Positions 18,896 through 30,460 of a stretch of DNA of 64,000 nucleotides are shown in pieces (within the stretch, counting starts at the first letter, position 1; every line of letters starts with the position of its first letter). The position numbers were made by a program, and so were the translations under genes. Under the pieces are notes generated by a model, which searched no databases, had not been told where the DNA came from, and saw nothing but the letters and a program-made list of their open reading frames with translations. The DNA comes from Porticoccaceae bacterium (GTDB taxonomy: Bacteria; Pseudomonadota; Gammaproteobacteria; Pseudomonadales; Porticoccaceae), in contig JAJFKC010000036.1 of NCBI GenBank assembly GCA_021773435.1, positions 1 through 64,000 on the forward strand, written 5' to 3'.

Positions 18896-19060
18896 ATGGC
18901 AGACATACGTTACAACGGGCCTGAGCGGCGCAAAGGATCACGGAGAATTAAAGCTAACCGACGAGTCGATGTTCGTTTTGAGCTAGATGACAGTAATCGG
19001 AGAAAGGACTGTGGCCGCCGGTTGAATGACAACAATGTAACAAATATGCGGCTAGTTTAA
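18896..19060 (+). CDS. Small Arg-rich protein of 54 residues
   Basis: A short hydrophilic protein, beginning MADIRYNGPERRKGSRRIK, with four RR pairs in ERRKGSRR, NRRVDVRFE, NRRKDCGRR; the repeated (E/N)RRxxxRR pattern resembles the small 'PERRxGxRR' proteins found in marine gammaproteobacteria and the linkers before PilZ-like domains. No known function. ATG with GGAG ten bases upstream (18882-18885) and codon choice like its neighbours support translation. It begins 50 bases after the acyltransferase stop and could be the last gene of the glyQ operon. A longer in-frame start at 18788 inside the acyltransferase is less likely. Confidence 0.65.
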   Translation: MADIRYNGPERRKGSRRIKANRRVDVRFELDDSNRRKDCGRRLNDNNVTNMRLV

Positions 19061-19073
19061 GTGTAAGCACTTA
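19058..19073. terminator. Weak bidirectional hairpin between convergent genes
   Basis: TAAGTG (19058-19063), TAAG loop, CACTTA (19068-19073), followed by CTTTCTC; it covers the stop codon of the small protein and ends seven bases before the gyrB stop. The stem is only six base pairs, so termination is uncertain. Confidence 0.3.
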
Positions 19074-19079
19074 CTTTCT

Positions 19080-22629
<3,550 letters not shown>

Positions 22630-22681
22630 GGTTGTCGATTTTATGGGCGACTATAACGTGCCAGAATTTATATCGATTGGT

Positions 22682-23785
22682 CTATAGGCGCATGGGCATA
22701 ATGACATAGACAGAATCTTTATCCGATTCTCCCTCCAGTAGCGCGCTGCTATTAGCACCTGAGAGCGTGAACGAAACACTTTCTCCGCCGAGCGTATTAA
22801 GCACATCCAAAATATAATTCACGTTGAAGCCTATTTCGAAAGGCTCCCCAGAATAGCTAACCTCAACTTCTTCTTCGGCCTCTTCCTGCTCTGGGTTTGT
22901 CGCGGACATCGTTAATAAATTTTCAGAAAACGCTAGTCGAACACCTCGATATTTTTCATTAGAAAGTATTGCCGTACGACTAAATGCATGGCGCAGTACT
23001 TCTATATCGCCCTTTATGCACAAACTACCATCCTTCGGTAACACCCGGTCATAATCAGGATAGGCCCCGTCGACAAGTTTGGAGGTAAAGAAAAAATCTG
23101 TCCCTTTAACTCTCATGTGATTATCACCGATAACTACTCGGACACTGCCTTCCTCGGCCAGCAAGCGTGACAACTCAACGACGCCTTTGCGAGGCAATAT
23201 AGATTGCACCTTTTGCTCCGTATCAACGGCAAACTTTAAGGTCGTCATCGCCAAACGGTGGCCATCCGTCGCCACCGCCCTCAATTGTCCTGCTGTCACC
23301 TCCCAAAGCATACCATTGAGATAATAGCGGACATCCTGATGAGCCATGGCAAAAGCGGTTCCATCAATCAATTGCTTTATCTGCGTCGCAGAACATTCAA
23401 ATTCAAGCTCCCCCAGACCCTGCTCAACACTGGGAAATTCGTTAGCCGGCAGAGTAGACAAGGTAAATTTGCTGCGCCCGCTGGTAATAATTATGCGATT
23501 AGCATCGCTGGCAAAGCTGATAGCAGCCTTATCCTGCAGGGACCTGCAAATATCCAGTAATTTTCTCGCAGGCACCGTTACTTCGCCAGAAGTGTGCCCA
23601 TCGCCCTCCAGGTTGTCGTGGCTAACCACTTCGATCTCAAGGTCAGTGCCTGTAATCGCAAGTCGATTACCATCAAGTTTAATCAGCACATTAGAGAGGA
23701 TGGGTAACGTTTGTCGGCGCTCGACAACGCCCACAACCAGCTGCAACTGTTTCAAAATAGCTTCTCTAGGTACCGTAAACTTCAT
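22682..23785 (-). CDS. dnaN: DNA polymerase III beta sliding clamp
   Basis: Ring-shaped processivity clamp (head-to-tail dimer, three similar domains per monomer). MKFTVPREAILKQLQLVVGVVERRQTLPILSNVLI is represented by its pieces KFTVPREAILKQLQ and RRQTLPILSNVL; later segments RYYLNGMLWEV, TDGHRLA and the C-terminal DSVYVIMPMRL are canonical, the last lining the peptide-binding pocket. Length 367 residues matches E. coli (366). It lies 48 bases after dnaA and is probably cotranscribed with it. Confidence 0.99.
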   Translation of the reverse strand: MKFTVPREAILKQLQLVVGVVERRQTLPILSNVLIKLDGNRLAITGTDLEIEVVSHDNLEGDGHTSGEVTVPARKLLDICRSLQDKAAISFASDANRIIITSGRSKFTLSTLPANEFPSVEQGLGELEFECSATQIKQLIDGTAFAMAHQDVRYYLNGMLWEVTAGQLRAVATDGHRLAMTTLKFAVDTEQKVQSILPRKGVVELSRLLAEEGSVRVVIGDNHMRVKGTDFFFTSKLVDGAYPDYDRVLPKDGSLCIKGDIEVLRHAFSRTAILSNEKYRGVRLAFSENLLTMSATNPEQEEAEEEVEVSYSGEPFEIGFNVNYILDVLNTLGGESVSFTLSGANSSALLEGESDKDSVYVIMPMRL

Positions 23786-23833
23786 TCTTTATACTCTTAA
23801 TTTTGCGGGCTTTAATTGCAAGTGAGTATTCAC

Positions 23834-25495
23834 TTAGGTTTTCAACGCTCGGGTTAATAACTTGATATCTTCACGCATTTCGCCACTGGTATCCTGCAGT
23901 TCTTTAATCTTTCGACAGGCATGCAAAACAGTGGTGTGATCACGCCCGCCAAAAGCCTCTCCGATTTCGGGTAAGCTATGATCCGTCATTTCTTTAGCCA
24001 GCGCCATCGCAACTTGTCTTGGCCTGGCCACAGAACGACTGCGACGCTTAGATAACATATCTGACATTTTGATCTTGTAATATTCAGCCGCGATACGCTG
24101 AATATTGTCTATTGTTACCAGCTTATCCTGAAGGGCCAACAGATCCTTAAGCGACTCACGTATCAGCTCAATATCGATTGGCCGCCCAGTAAAGTGCGCG
24201 CCCGCAATGACCCGTTTTAACGCGCCTTCTAGCTCACGAATATTAGAACTCACCCGTTGCGCAATAAAAAACGCCGACTCATCAGGCAGATCAACATTCG
24301 CTTGCTGAGCCTTTTTAATGAGGATCGCTACTCTGGTTTCCAGTTCGGGAGGCTCTACCGCCACCGTCAACCCCCAGCCAAACCGTGATTTTAACCGTTC
24401 TTCAACACCGACGATCTCTTTAGGGTAACGATCACAGGTCAATATCATCTGATGCCCACCTTCCAGCAGCGCATTAAAGGTATGGAAAAACTCTTCCTGG
24501 CTACGCTCTTTACGAGCGAAAAATTGAATGTCATCAATCAATAATGCATCAACTGACCGGTAAAAGCGCTTAAAATCGTTGATCGCATTAAGTTGTAACG
24601 CTTTCACCATATCTGCGACAAAACGTTCGGAGTGTAGATATACTATTTTCGCATTGGGCTTACGCACCCGCAGCGCATTGCCAACAGCGTGCATCAAATG
24701 TGTCTTACCCAGACCCACGCCGCCGTATATAAACAAGGGGTTGTAAGAGCCAGCAGGATTTTCCGAGACTTGCTGAGCTGCGGCGCGAGCCAACTGGTTA
24801 GACTTTCCTTCAACGAAGTTATCAAAACAAAACTTTTCATTGAGGTAATCTTCGTGGATATCCACTAACCCGAACTTATCTATATCATTGGAAAACGGTC
24901 TTGCTGCGCTGTTTTTAAGGTTTCTTTGATTGAATTTATTAACAACCGTCGTGGGATAATCGCGCACTGAATCATGGCTTTCAGTGTTTGATGGTAGTGC
25001 CATTGATGAGTCTGAGCATATCCCGCTAGAACCCGATTGACTTACCGTGCTCAATTCTGAAGGGATTGTGTCTGAGTGCCTTATGTCTGAAGAAAGTGTG
25101 CCGCTGAATTTCGGATTAGATATACTAGTACCTAATTGTGCGGGAATTTCCTGGGTGCTTTTATTTAAGGGCTGCGCGATTAGGGGCTGTGTATTTAGAA
25201 GCTGCGTATTTGCCTCCTCTGCAGCTGCCGACTCAACACCCACTGACTGAGTGATCCTGGTAGCAACTTCAAGGGTCGGCAACTGCCCATTAAACTGCAC
25301 ACAGAGTTCTTCAATACGAGGCAGAAATTTATCTTCTACCCAACCCAACACAAAGCGATTTGGCGCTACCAAACGCACCTGTTGAGACGCAGATTCCTGT
25401 ACCAACTGCAATGGTCTGATCCAGGTATTAAATTGTTGAGCAGAGAGTTCGTCCTGCAACTGTCCGAGACAATGTTGCCAGATCATTTGAGCCAA
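23834..25495 (-). CDS. dnaA: Chromosomal replication initiator DnaA
   Basis: AAA+ initiator that opens oriC. Domain I begins [26 protein letters not shown] (split: [18 protein letters not shown]); domain II is an unusually long, low-complexity linker of about 120 residues (roughly 90-215) rich in Ser, Thr, Gln and Asn. Domain III has Walker [11 protein letters not shown] and Walker B LLIDDIQF; domain IV carries [15 protein letters not shown], which contacts the DnaA box. I chose TTG at 25495 because AAGGGG lies six bases before it; ATG at 25486 and GTG at 25522 are alternatives. At about 553 residues it exceeds E. coli DnaA (467), because of the linker. Confidence 0.97.
   Translation of the reverse strand: MAQMIWQHCLGQLQDELSAQQFNTWIRPLQLVQESASQQVRLVAPNRFVLGWVEDKFLPRIEELCVQFNGQLPTLEVATRITQSVGVESAAAEEANTQLLNTQPLIAQPLNKSTQEIPAQLGTSISNPKFSGTLSSDIRHSDTIPSELSTVSQSGSSGICSDSSMALPSNTESHDSVRDYPTTVVNKFNQRNLKNSAARPFSNDIDKFGLVDIHEDYLNEKFCFDNFVEGKSNQLARAAAQQVSENPAGSYNPLFIYGGVGLGKTHLMHAVGNALRVRKPNAKIVYLHSERFVADMVKALQLNAINDFKRFYRSVDALLIDDIQFFARKERSQEEFFHTFNALLEGGHQMILTCDRYPKEIVGVEERLKSRFGWGLTVAVEPPELETRVAILIKKAQQANVDLPDESAFFIAQRVSSNIRELEGALKRVIAGAHFTGRPIDIELIRESLKDLLALQDKLVTIDNIQRIAAEYYKIKMSDMLSKRRSRSVARPRQVAMALAKEMTDHSLPEIGEAFGGRDHTTVLHACRKIKELQDTSGEMREDIKLLTRALKT
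25167..25211. repeat. 15-bp tandem triplication in the dnaA linker
   Basis: Three contiguous 15-bp units, 25167-25181, 25182-25196 and 25197-25211, sharing the core GGCTG(C/T)G. On the coding strand they specify the five-residue units [10 protein letters not shown] and IAQPL in domain II, so the expansion is in-frame. Confidence 0.75.
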
Positions 25496-25688
25496 AATTA
25501 ACCCCTTATATTTTGCTTGCACTTATTTTTAGGTGATTGTTTTCTAAGCACCTAATTGCTAAACATTCGCCTTCTAGTTACCTAACCTAATTATCCCTAT
25601 ACCGGTCGCATCGTACCTGGCGTTTATTCTATTTATAGGCCATAGCGCGAGCAATTCAGGACGGTTAGTCTAAAAGTAATTCGCAGCC

Positions 25689-25697
25689 TTATCCACA
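25689..25697 (+). promoter_or_regulatory. DnaA box, perfect consensus
   Basis: TTATCCACA, identical to the E. coli R1/R4 high-affinity box, immediately left of the AT-rich tract. Confidence 0.88.
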
Positions 25698-25825
25698 TAT
25701 TTTTACAAGTTTTTAATATTTTAGATAAAATATATTTTCTTTATAAATCATACGCTTAAGCCATATATTTTTTAATGCTTACGCAGGTCTTGCGTGTAAA
25801 TATCCGCTTAATAAACAAGCACTTT

Positions 25826-25834
25826 TGTGGATAA
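25826..25834 (-). promoter_or_regulatory. DnaA box, perfect consensus, inverted
   Basis: TGTGGATAA on the plus strand, i.e. TTATCCACA on the minus strand, 128 bases right of the first box. Confidence 0.88.
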
Positions 25835-25947
25835 GTTGTTAATAAGCTATTAGTATGCAGTTACTTCAAAGGCAATGGTCGCAATACTTAATTTAACTGT
25901 CTGCACAGAGCGTTTCCGCGCGACCAATAAGCCCCAGGCAAGATAAG

Positions 25948-27327
25948 TTATTTGCCGATACAAAAACTTGAAAAAATTTGGCCTAGCAATTCATTGCTGG
26001 TCACAACCCCGGTAATTTCACCCAGGTATTGCTGAGCTACACGTAAATCTTCCGCCACCAGTTCACCCGCTTGTGTCACATCACTTAACGCTTGTTGTGC
26101 CTGTATTAAGGAGGCAAGCACTGACGTCAGGGCCTCTAAGTGTCGCCGTCTGGCGGTAAATAGGCCTTCTCCCTGATCGCCATATCCTGCAATCGCTTTT
26201 AGCTGCTGCCGCAAAGAGCCGATGCCATGTCCGGTCAACGCTGATACCCACACAATGTCTTTGTTTAACTCCTCGGACTTATTGCGAGCGTCTATTAAAT
26301 CTATTTTGTTAATAACCACCGTCACATTATTTCGCTCTGGATATCGCTTGTGATATTCAGGCCAAATATCCCTGGGATTTATTTCGCTGGCTTTTTTTAT
26401 ATTAATATTTCTACTATCGACCACCCAAAGCACGCTATCAGCTTCTCCGATCTCGACCCAGGCACGACGTATCCCTTCTTGTTCCACCTGGTTGTCGCTT
26501 TCCCGCAGACCGGCCGTATCAATAATGTGGATTGGCAATCCATCGATATTTATTTGCTCTGTTAAAACGTCCCGTGTAGTGCCCGGAGTCTCTGTCACAA
26601 TAGCTCGATCGCGGCCTGTTAAGGCGTTGAGCAGGCTTGATTTCCCGGCATTGGGCTCTCCCGCTATGGCAACCGTTATGCCTTCTTTTAACAAAACCCC
26701 CTGGCTTGCATTATTTAATAGTGTCCTGGTTTGTTTGATCAGCGTCGACAAATCGCTATTCACCTTGCCGTCGGCGAAAAAATCTATCTCTTCCTCAGGA
26801 AAGTCTATAGCCACTTCTACATATACTCTCAGTAACGTCAAGCCGTTGAGCAGATTCTGAATTACTTTTGAAAAATCGCCTTTTAGTGTACGGAGGGCGC
26901 CCCGAGCCGCTTGCTTAGTGGTGGCATCGATTAAGTCAGCAATTGCCTCAGCCTGGGCTAAATCTATTTTACCGTTTAGAAAAGCTCTCTCACTAAATTC
27001 ACCGGGCCGAGCTTGCCGCGCACCCAGCTGTATCACCCGCTGTAACAGCTGGTCCATAAGCACTGGGCCACCGTGGCCGTGCAGTTCAAGCGTTTCCTCG
27101 CCAGTAAAAGATCCCGGTGCAGGGAAATACAAGACTAAACCCCTATCTAACTCCTGCTCATTTGCATCGAGAAATGGTCTAAACACGGCATTTCTTGGGC
27201 TGGGTTTATTGCCGACGAGGGGATCGAAATAACTATCCAGATTTTTTCCACAGATGCGAATAATAGCCACGCCGCCACGGCCTGGCGGCGTGATAATTGC
27301 AGCAATGGTATCAGCGTAGTTTTCCAC
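25948..27327 (-). CDS. mnmE: tRNA uridine-5-carboxymethylaminomethyl(34) synthesis GTPase
   Basis: GTPase partner of MnmG in modification of wobble U34. N-terminal tetrahydrofolate-binding domain starts ENYADTIAAIITPPGRGGVAIIRI (pieces: DTIAAIITPPGRGGVAI); the G domain has GEPNAGKSSLLNAL (G1), ETPGTTRDV (G2), DTAGLRE (G3) and NKIDL (G4); the C-terminus is the catalytic CIGK motif. I chose GTG at 27327 behind AGAGGA; a TTG at 27342 is possible. Length 459 residues is normal. It follows yidC on the minus strand but, unlike Pseudomonas, its stop faces dnaA. Confidence 0.98.
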   Translation of the reverse strand: MENYADTIAAIITPPGRGGVAIIRICGKNLDSYFDPLVGNKPSPRNAVFRPFLDANEQELDRGLVLYFPAPGSFTGEETLELHGHGGPVLMDQLLQRVIQLGARQARPGEFSERAFLNGKIDLAQAEAIADLIDATTKQAARGALRTLKGDFSKVIQNLLNGLTLLRVYVEVAIDFPEEEIDFFADGKVNSDLSTLIKQTRTLLNNASQGVLLKEGITVAIAGEPNAGKSSLLNALTGRDRAIVTETPGTTRDVLTEQINIDGLPIHIIDTAGLRESDNQVEQEGIRRAWVEIGEADSVLWVVDSRNINIKKASEINPRDIWPEYHKRYPERNNVTVVINKIDLIDARNKSEELNKDIVWVSALTGHGIGSLRQQLKAIAGYGDQGEGLFTARRRHLEALTSVLASLIQAQQALSDVTQAGELVAEDLRVAQQYLGEITGVVTSNELLGQIFSSFCIGK

Positions 27328-27415
27328 CGCGAATCCTCTCAAGATTGATCTTCTTCAGATTAGTACGCATGGCGCCTGGCACGCCGGTACAAAGACTCTG
27401 GCAAATCTAAAGAAG

Positions 27416-29077
27416 TTAATCGCCCACTATTTTTTTTGTAATTGTCCATTGTTGGGCGATGGACAAGATACTGTTCGCCGTCCAGTACAAAACCAGCCCA
27501 GCGGGGAAAAACATAAAGAAAAAACTAAAGGCTACTGGCATTATCTTCATGACTTTGGCTTGCATGGGATCCGGTGGTGCAGGCTGCAATGTCTGCAAGA
27601 CAAACATGCTAATACCGTTCAATATTGGCAATACGTAAAACGGATCTTTGACAGATAAATCAGTAATCCAGAATATCCACGGCGCGTGGCGCAGCTCAAC
27701 ACTTTCATTGAGCACCCAATACAAAGCGATAAACACCGGCATTTGTATCAACATCGGAAAACAGCCGCCAACTGGGTTGACCTTTTCTTTTTTATACAGC
27801 GCCATCGTTTCCTGAGAAAGTTTTTGCCGATCATCCCCATACAGCTCTTTCAACCTGACCATTTCCGGTTGTAATTTGCGCATCCGGGCCATTGATCGAT
27901 AACTTGCCGCAGACAGTGGGAAAAACAACAATTTTACGATGACAGTCAAAATCAGGATTGACCAACCCCAGTTATAGACAATATTGTTGATAAATTGCAG
28001 GCCTGCGAATAACGGTTTAGCCACCCACCACAGCCAGCCATAATCGATGGTTAAATCAAGATGGGGTGACATTTTGGCCAAACCATGCTGATCTTTCGGG
28101 CCAACATAAAAACTCGCTGTAATAACCGCCGCATCATTTACGGCCACATCCGTCCCAGGACCAGTAAAACCAGCGGCGTAAACACTTTTCTGACCGAGTT
28201 TGCGAAGCTGAAACTGATTAATCTGATTCTGATCGGGAACCCAGGCGCTAACAAAATAATGCTGCACCATTGCCACCCAGCCGCCGATCTTTTCAGACTT
28301 AAACGACGCCTCGTCTAAATCATCGAAATCTAACTTTTTATAGTTTTTCTCGTCTGTGGTGACGGCCATACCTAAATAAGGCCGCGGCCCCATGGCATTA
28401 CTAGTATTAGGGTTGTAGGTGTCTCTTTGTATTTGGCCGAATATATGCGCCCGCCAGGGTTTGTCCCCCCGATTATCGATCTTGTACTCAATGTCAATTA
28501 AATAATTGCTTGGTCGAAAAATATACTTTTTAGTGATTAATACGTCGTTTTGTTCCAGTAACAACTCAACGATCAGCTCGTCCTGTCCATCAAGCAATTC
28601 AAAGTGATCTTGCCTCGCTTTAAATTGCGGTCGTTCACCCTGGCTATCGGTACCATTAGGGCCGATTAAGCCACTTTGAGCGACATATGTGTGCCGTTGC
28701 GTGCGATTTAGCATCGTAAACGGTTTACCTTCTGTGCCTAGAGACGTCAGGTATTTACGTAATGCCGCCCGGATAATATCGCCACCCAAAGTATCAATGG
28801 TTATATCCAGCACATCTGTTCGTACAGTGACTAATCGAGCGTTATCAGAAATGACCTCTGATGTGTCGGGCTGCTTGATTGGGTCAGCTATTTTAGGGAT
28901 ATCTGAAAAGTTCTCTTCTTGAGCGACAGGGTTTTGGTCGCCAGGGACAAGCAGGGTGTTATCAACCAGGGTCTGTGCTATCGGCCTACGCGCCTCGCTA
29001 AATTCATTCCATTCAATAAACAAAAATCCAAATACTAAAACTATGGCGGCGATAAGACCGCTGCGTTGCCAATCCAT
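27416..29077 (-). CDS. yidC: Membrane protein insertase YidC
   Basis: Inner-membrane insertase/chaperone acting with or without SecYEG. The first helix is WQRSGLIAAIVLVFGFLFIEW; a large periplasmic P1 domain occupies about residues 60-330; the conserved insertase core starts at FAGLQFINNIVYNWGWSIL and includes NPVGGCFPMLIQMPVFIALYWVL and the final SIAQQW. ATG at 29077 gives 553 residues, similar to E. coli (548); a 23-residue upstream extension overlaps yidD and is rejected. It is in the order rpmH-rnpA-yidD-yidC-mnmE. Confidence 0.98.
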   Translation of the reverse strand: MDWQRSGLIAAIVLVFGFLFIEWNEFSEARRPIAQTLVDNTLLVPGDQNPVAQEENFSDIPKIADPIKQPDTSEVISDNARLVTVRTDVLDITIDTLGGDIIRAALRKYLTSLGTEGKPFTMLNRTQRHTYVAQSGLIGPNGTDSQGERPQFKARQDHFELLDGQDELIVELLLEQNDVLITKKYIFRPSNYLIDIEYKIDNRGDKPWRAHIFGQIQRDTYNPNTSNAMGPRPYLGMAVTTDEKNYKKLDFDDLDEASFKSEKIGGWVAMVQHYFVSAWVPDQNQINQFQLRKLGQKSVYAAGFTGPGTDVAVNDAAVITASFYVGPKDQHGLAKMSPHLDLTIDYGWLWWVAKPLFAGLQFINNIVYNWGWSILILTVIVKLLFFPLSAASYRSMARMRKLQPEMVRLKELYGDDRQKLSQETMALYKKEKVNPVGGCFPMLIQMPVFIALYWVLNESVELRHAPWIFWITDLSVKDPFYVLPILNGISMFVLQTLQPAPPDPMQAKVMKIMPVAFSFFFMFFPAGLVLYWTANSILSIAQQWTITKKIVGD

Positions 29078-29084
29078 GATTAAT

Positions 29085-29336
29085 TTAGCCTGTAAACTTT
29101 TTGGGAGTTGGTATTGCTTTCGGCTCTGGCACCGGATCGTATCCACCAGAGTGAAATGGCTGACATTTACAAAGGCGCTTCAGTGTCAAATAACTGCCTT
29201 TAACCGTACCGTGAGCTTGTAAACTTTCCACGCCATATTGAGAACAGGTCGGATGAAACCGACAACGGTCACCAAATAGTGGACTCAAAAAATACTGATA
29301 AGCACGAATTAAGCTGGCTAAAAATCTGGCTATCAT
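29085..29336 (-). CDS. yidD: Membrane protein insertion efficiency factor YidD
   Basis: A short (83-residue) protein with amphipathic N-terminus LASLIRAYQYFLSPLFG and the diagnostic CRFHPTCSQYGVESLQAHG, then KRLCKCQPFHSGGYDPVP. It assists YidC-dependent membrane insertion. It begins two bases after rnpA and ends seven bases before yidC, consistent with one operon. Confidence 0.97.
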   Translation of the reverse strand: MIARFLASLIRAYQYFLSPLFGDRCRFHPTCSQYGVESLQAHGTVKGSYLTLKRLCKCQPFHSGGYDPVPEPKAIPTPKKFTG

Positions 29337-29338
29337 TT

Positions 29339-29713
29339 TTATGCCTGTTGAGCTTCCTGATCAAGTTTTGCCCATGCTTCAGCCAGTAAAGACGGCACAT
29401 TTAGCTCGGGTTGATCTAAACCACGCCGGGCCAGAAAAACTATATCGGTTGGAGGAAGTTCCGTTTCACAACATCTAAAAGATTCTCTGACCAAGCGTTT
29501 AATCCTGTTCCTGCTAACCGCCAGGCGGATGTTTTTTTTGCCGATAACCAGGCCCAGACGAGCGTTAGATCGCGTATTAGGTTTAGCTAATATTAAAAAT
29601 TGCCGACAGGATACGCGATAAGAAGCTTTGTCGAAGACTTGTTGAAAGGCCTCAGAGGAAAGCAAGCGATTATTCTTACTAAAGGTTTGCCTGTGCACCA
29701 ATTGAGTCCGCAT
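29339..29713 (-). CDS. rnpA: Ribonuclease P protein component
   Basis: Basic protein subunit (124 residues) of RNase P, which processes tRNA 5' ends. The RNR signature is RLAVSRNRIKRLVRESFR (about residues 62-79), preceded by LGLVIGKKN. The C-terminus is slightly longer than in E. coli (119). It lies 23 bases downstream of rpmH, the classical rpmH-rnpA arrangement. Confidence 0.97.
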   Translation of the reverse strand: MRTQLVHRQTFSKNNRLLSSEAFQQVFDKASYRVSCRQFLILAKPNTRSNARLGLVIGKKNIRLAVSRNRIKRLVRESFRCCETELPPTDIVFLARRGLDQPELNVPSLLAEAWAKLDQEAQQA

Positions 29714-29736
29714 GTAGAGACTCTCTCAATCTAATT

Positions 29737-29871
29737 TTAGGCTGCGAGCCTCTTACGACCTTTTGCCCGGCGACGATTAATCAATAGACGGCCGTTTTTT
29801 GTCGCCATACGTGACCGAAAACCGTGGGTGCGTTTGCGTTTGAGTACGCTGGGCTGAAACGTTCTTTTCAT
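29737..29871 (-). CDS. rpmH: Large ribosomal subunit protein bL34
   Basis: A 44-residue ribosomal protein, starting [18 protein letters not shown] and ending [12 protein letters not shown], identical in pattern to bL34 of gammaproteobacteria. The gene is very short but unmistakable. It is the first gene of rpmH-rnpA-yidD-yidC-mnmE. Here it is divergent from mnmG, whereas in Pseudomonas and E. coli it is divergent from dnaA. Confidence 0.98.
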   Translation of the reverse strand: MKRTFQPSVLKRKRTHGFRSRMATKNGRLLINRRRAKGRKRLAA

Positions 29872-30460
29872 AGCTTAAATTCCGTGAGCCGCCAACGCCT
29901 ATGTATCGCCAACACCTGTGTTTGATGTCGCTATGTTTGATGTCGCGCCGACTATGATGGTGGCCTAAATGGCAACAATCACTTTGAAGTGGTTAAAGGG
30001 TGGGCGATTCTAATGAAAAACAAGCGGGGCCGCAATCTATTATGGTTAATAATTTAGCCCTTTTATCCGCCAAAGATATCCACAGCGCCGGTGAAGCCTG
30101 TTATCAAGTGTTGGCTTTTATGGGGACAAGTTATAATCAGGTTCATTTGCATCTAACTGCTCGAATACTGTCTGTATAAAAAGCGCTTTAATCAACAGGG
30201 TATCACTAAGTAATACCGATAAAAGAATAGCTTTACTGACAGGGTATAAGTGCTATAAAAGCTTGTGTATTCAATAGACTAACCAGGTTACTAACAAATA
30301 TTTATTCCCTAATAACTATAATAATATCTATCTATTTATATACTAAATAATATAAATTATCTGTTTGGAAACTACGTGTTTTATCTACGAAGTCGTGAAA
30401 CACTATGGTTTTATTTGAGTATAATGCTCAGCCTTTTTGCTGGCCAACCCATACTAAAAC
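29872..30460. other. oriC: rpmH-mnmG intergenic region, oriC candidate 2
   Basis: A 589-bp gap between divergent genes. It holds a one-mismatch DnaA box (ATATCCACA, 30076-30084), weaker matches at 30264-30272 and 30382-30389, and a long AT-rich stretch (about 30280-30362) next to mnmG, as in the E. coli gidA-oriC arrangement. All genes left of it to gyrB are on the minus strand and all genes to the right as far as glmS on the plus strand, as expected for a bidirectional origin. It must also contain the rpmH and mnmG promoters. There is an inverted repeat GGTAT/ATACC at 30199-30217. Confidence 0.45.
29890..29953. repeat. 17-bp and 15-bp tandem pairs upstream of rpmH
   Basis: CGCCAACGCCTATGTAT (29890-29906) and CGCCAACACCTGTGTTT (29907-29923) are followed directly by GATGTCGCTATGTTT (29924-29938) and GATGTCGCGCCGACT (29939-29953). 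The pairs abut one another without gap. Confidence 0.7.

Larger units (their letters stand above)
25496..25947. other. oriC: dnaA-mnmE intergenic region, oriC candidate 1
   Basis: A 452-bp gap with the dnaA promoter. It contains two perfect DnaA boxes, TTATCCACA at 25689-25697 and its complement at 25826-25834, pointing at each other across an AT-rich tract (about 25698-25780) that could be a DNA-unwinding element. A third, two-mismatch box is at 25793-25801. No GATC (Dam) cluster is seen. Genes on both sides are on the minus strand, which is unusual for an origin. The boxes could alternatively serve dnaA autoregulation. Confidence 0.55.

Noticed and set aside
30394-30402. CGTGAAACA half-site of parS near mnmG
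   Set aside because: The left half is absent (ACGAAGT precedes it), so ParB binding as a full site is not expected.
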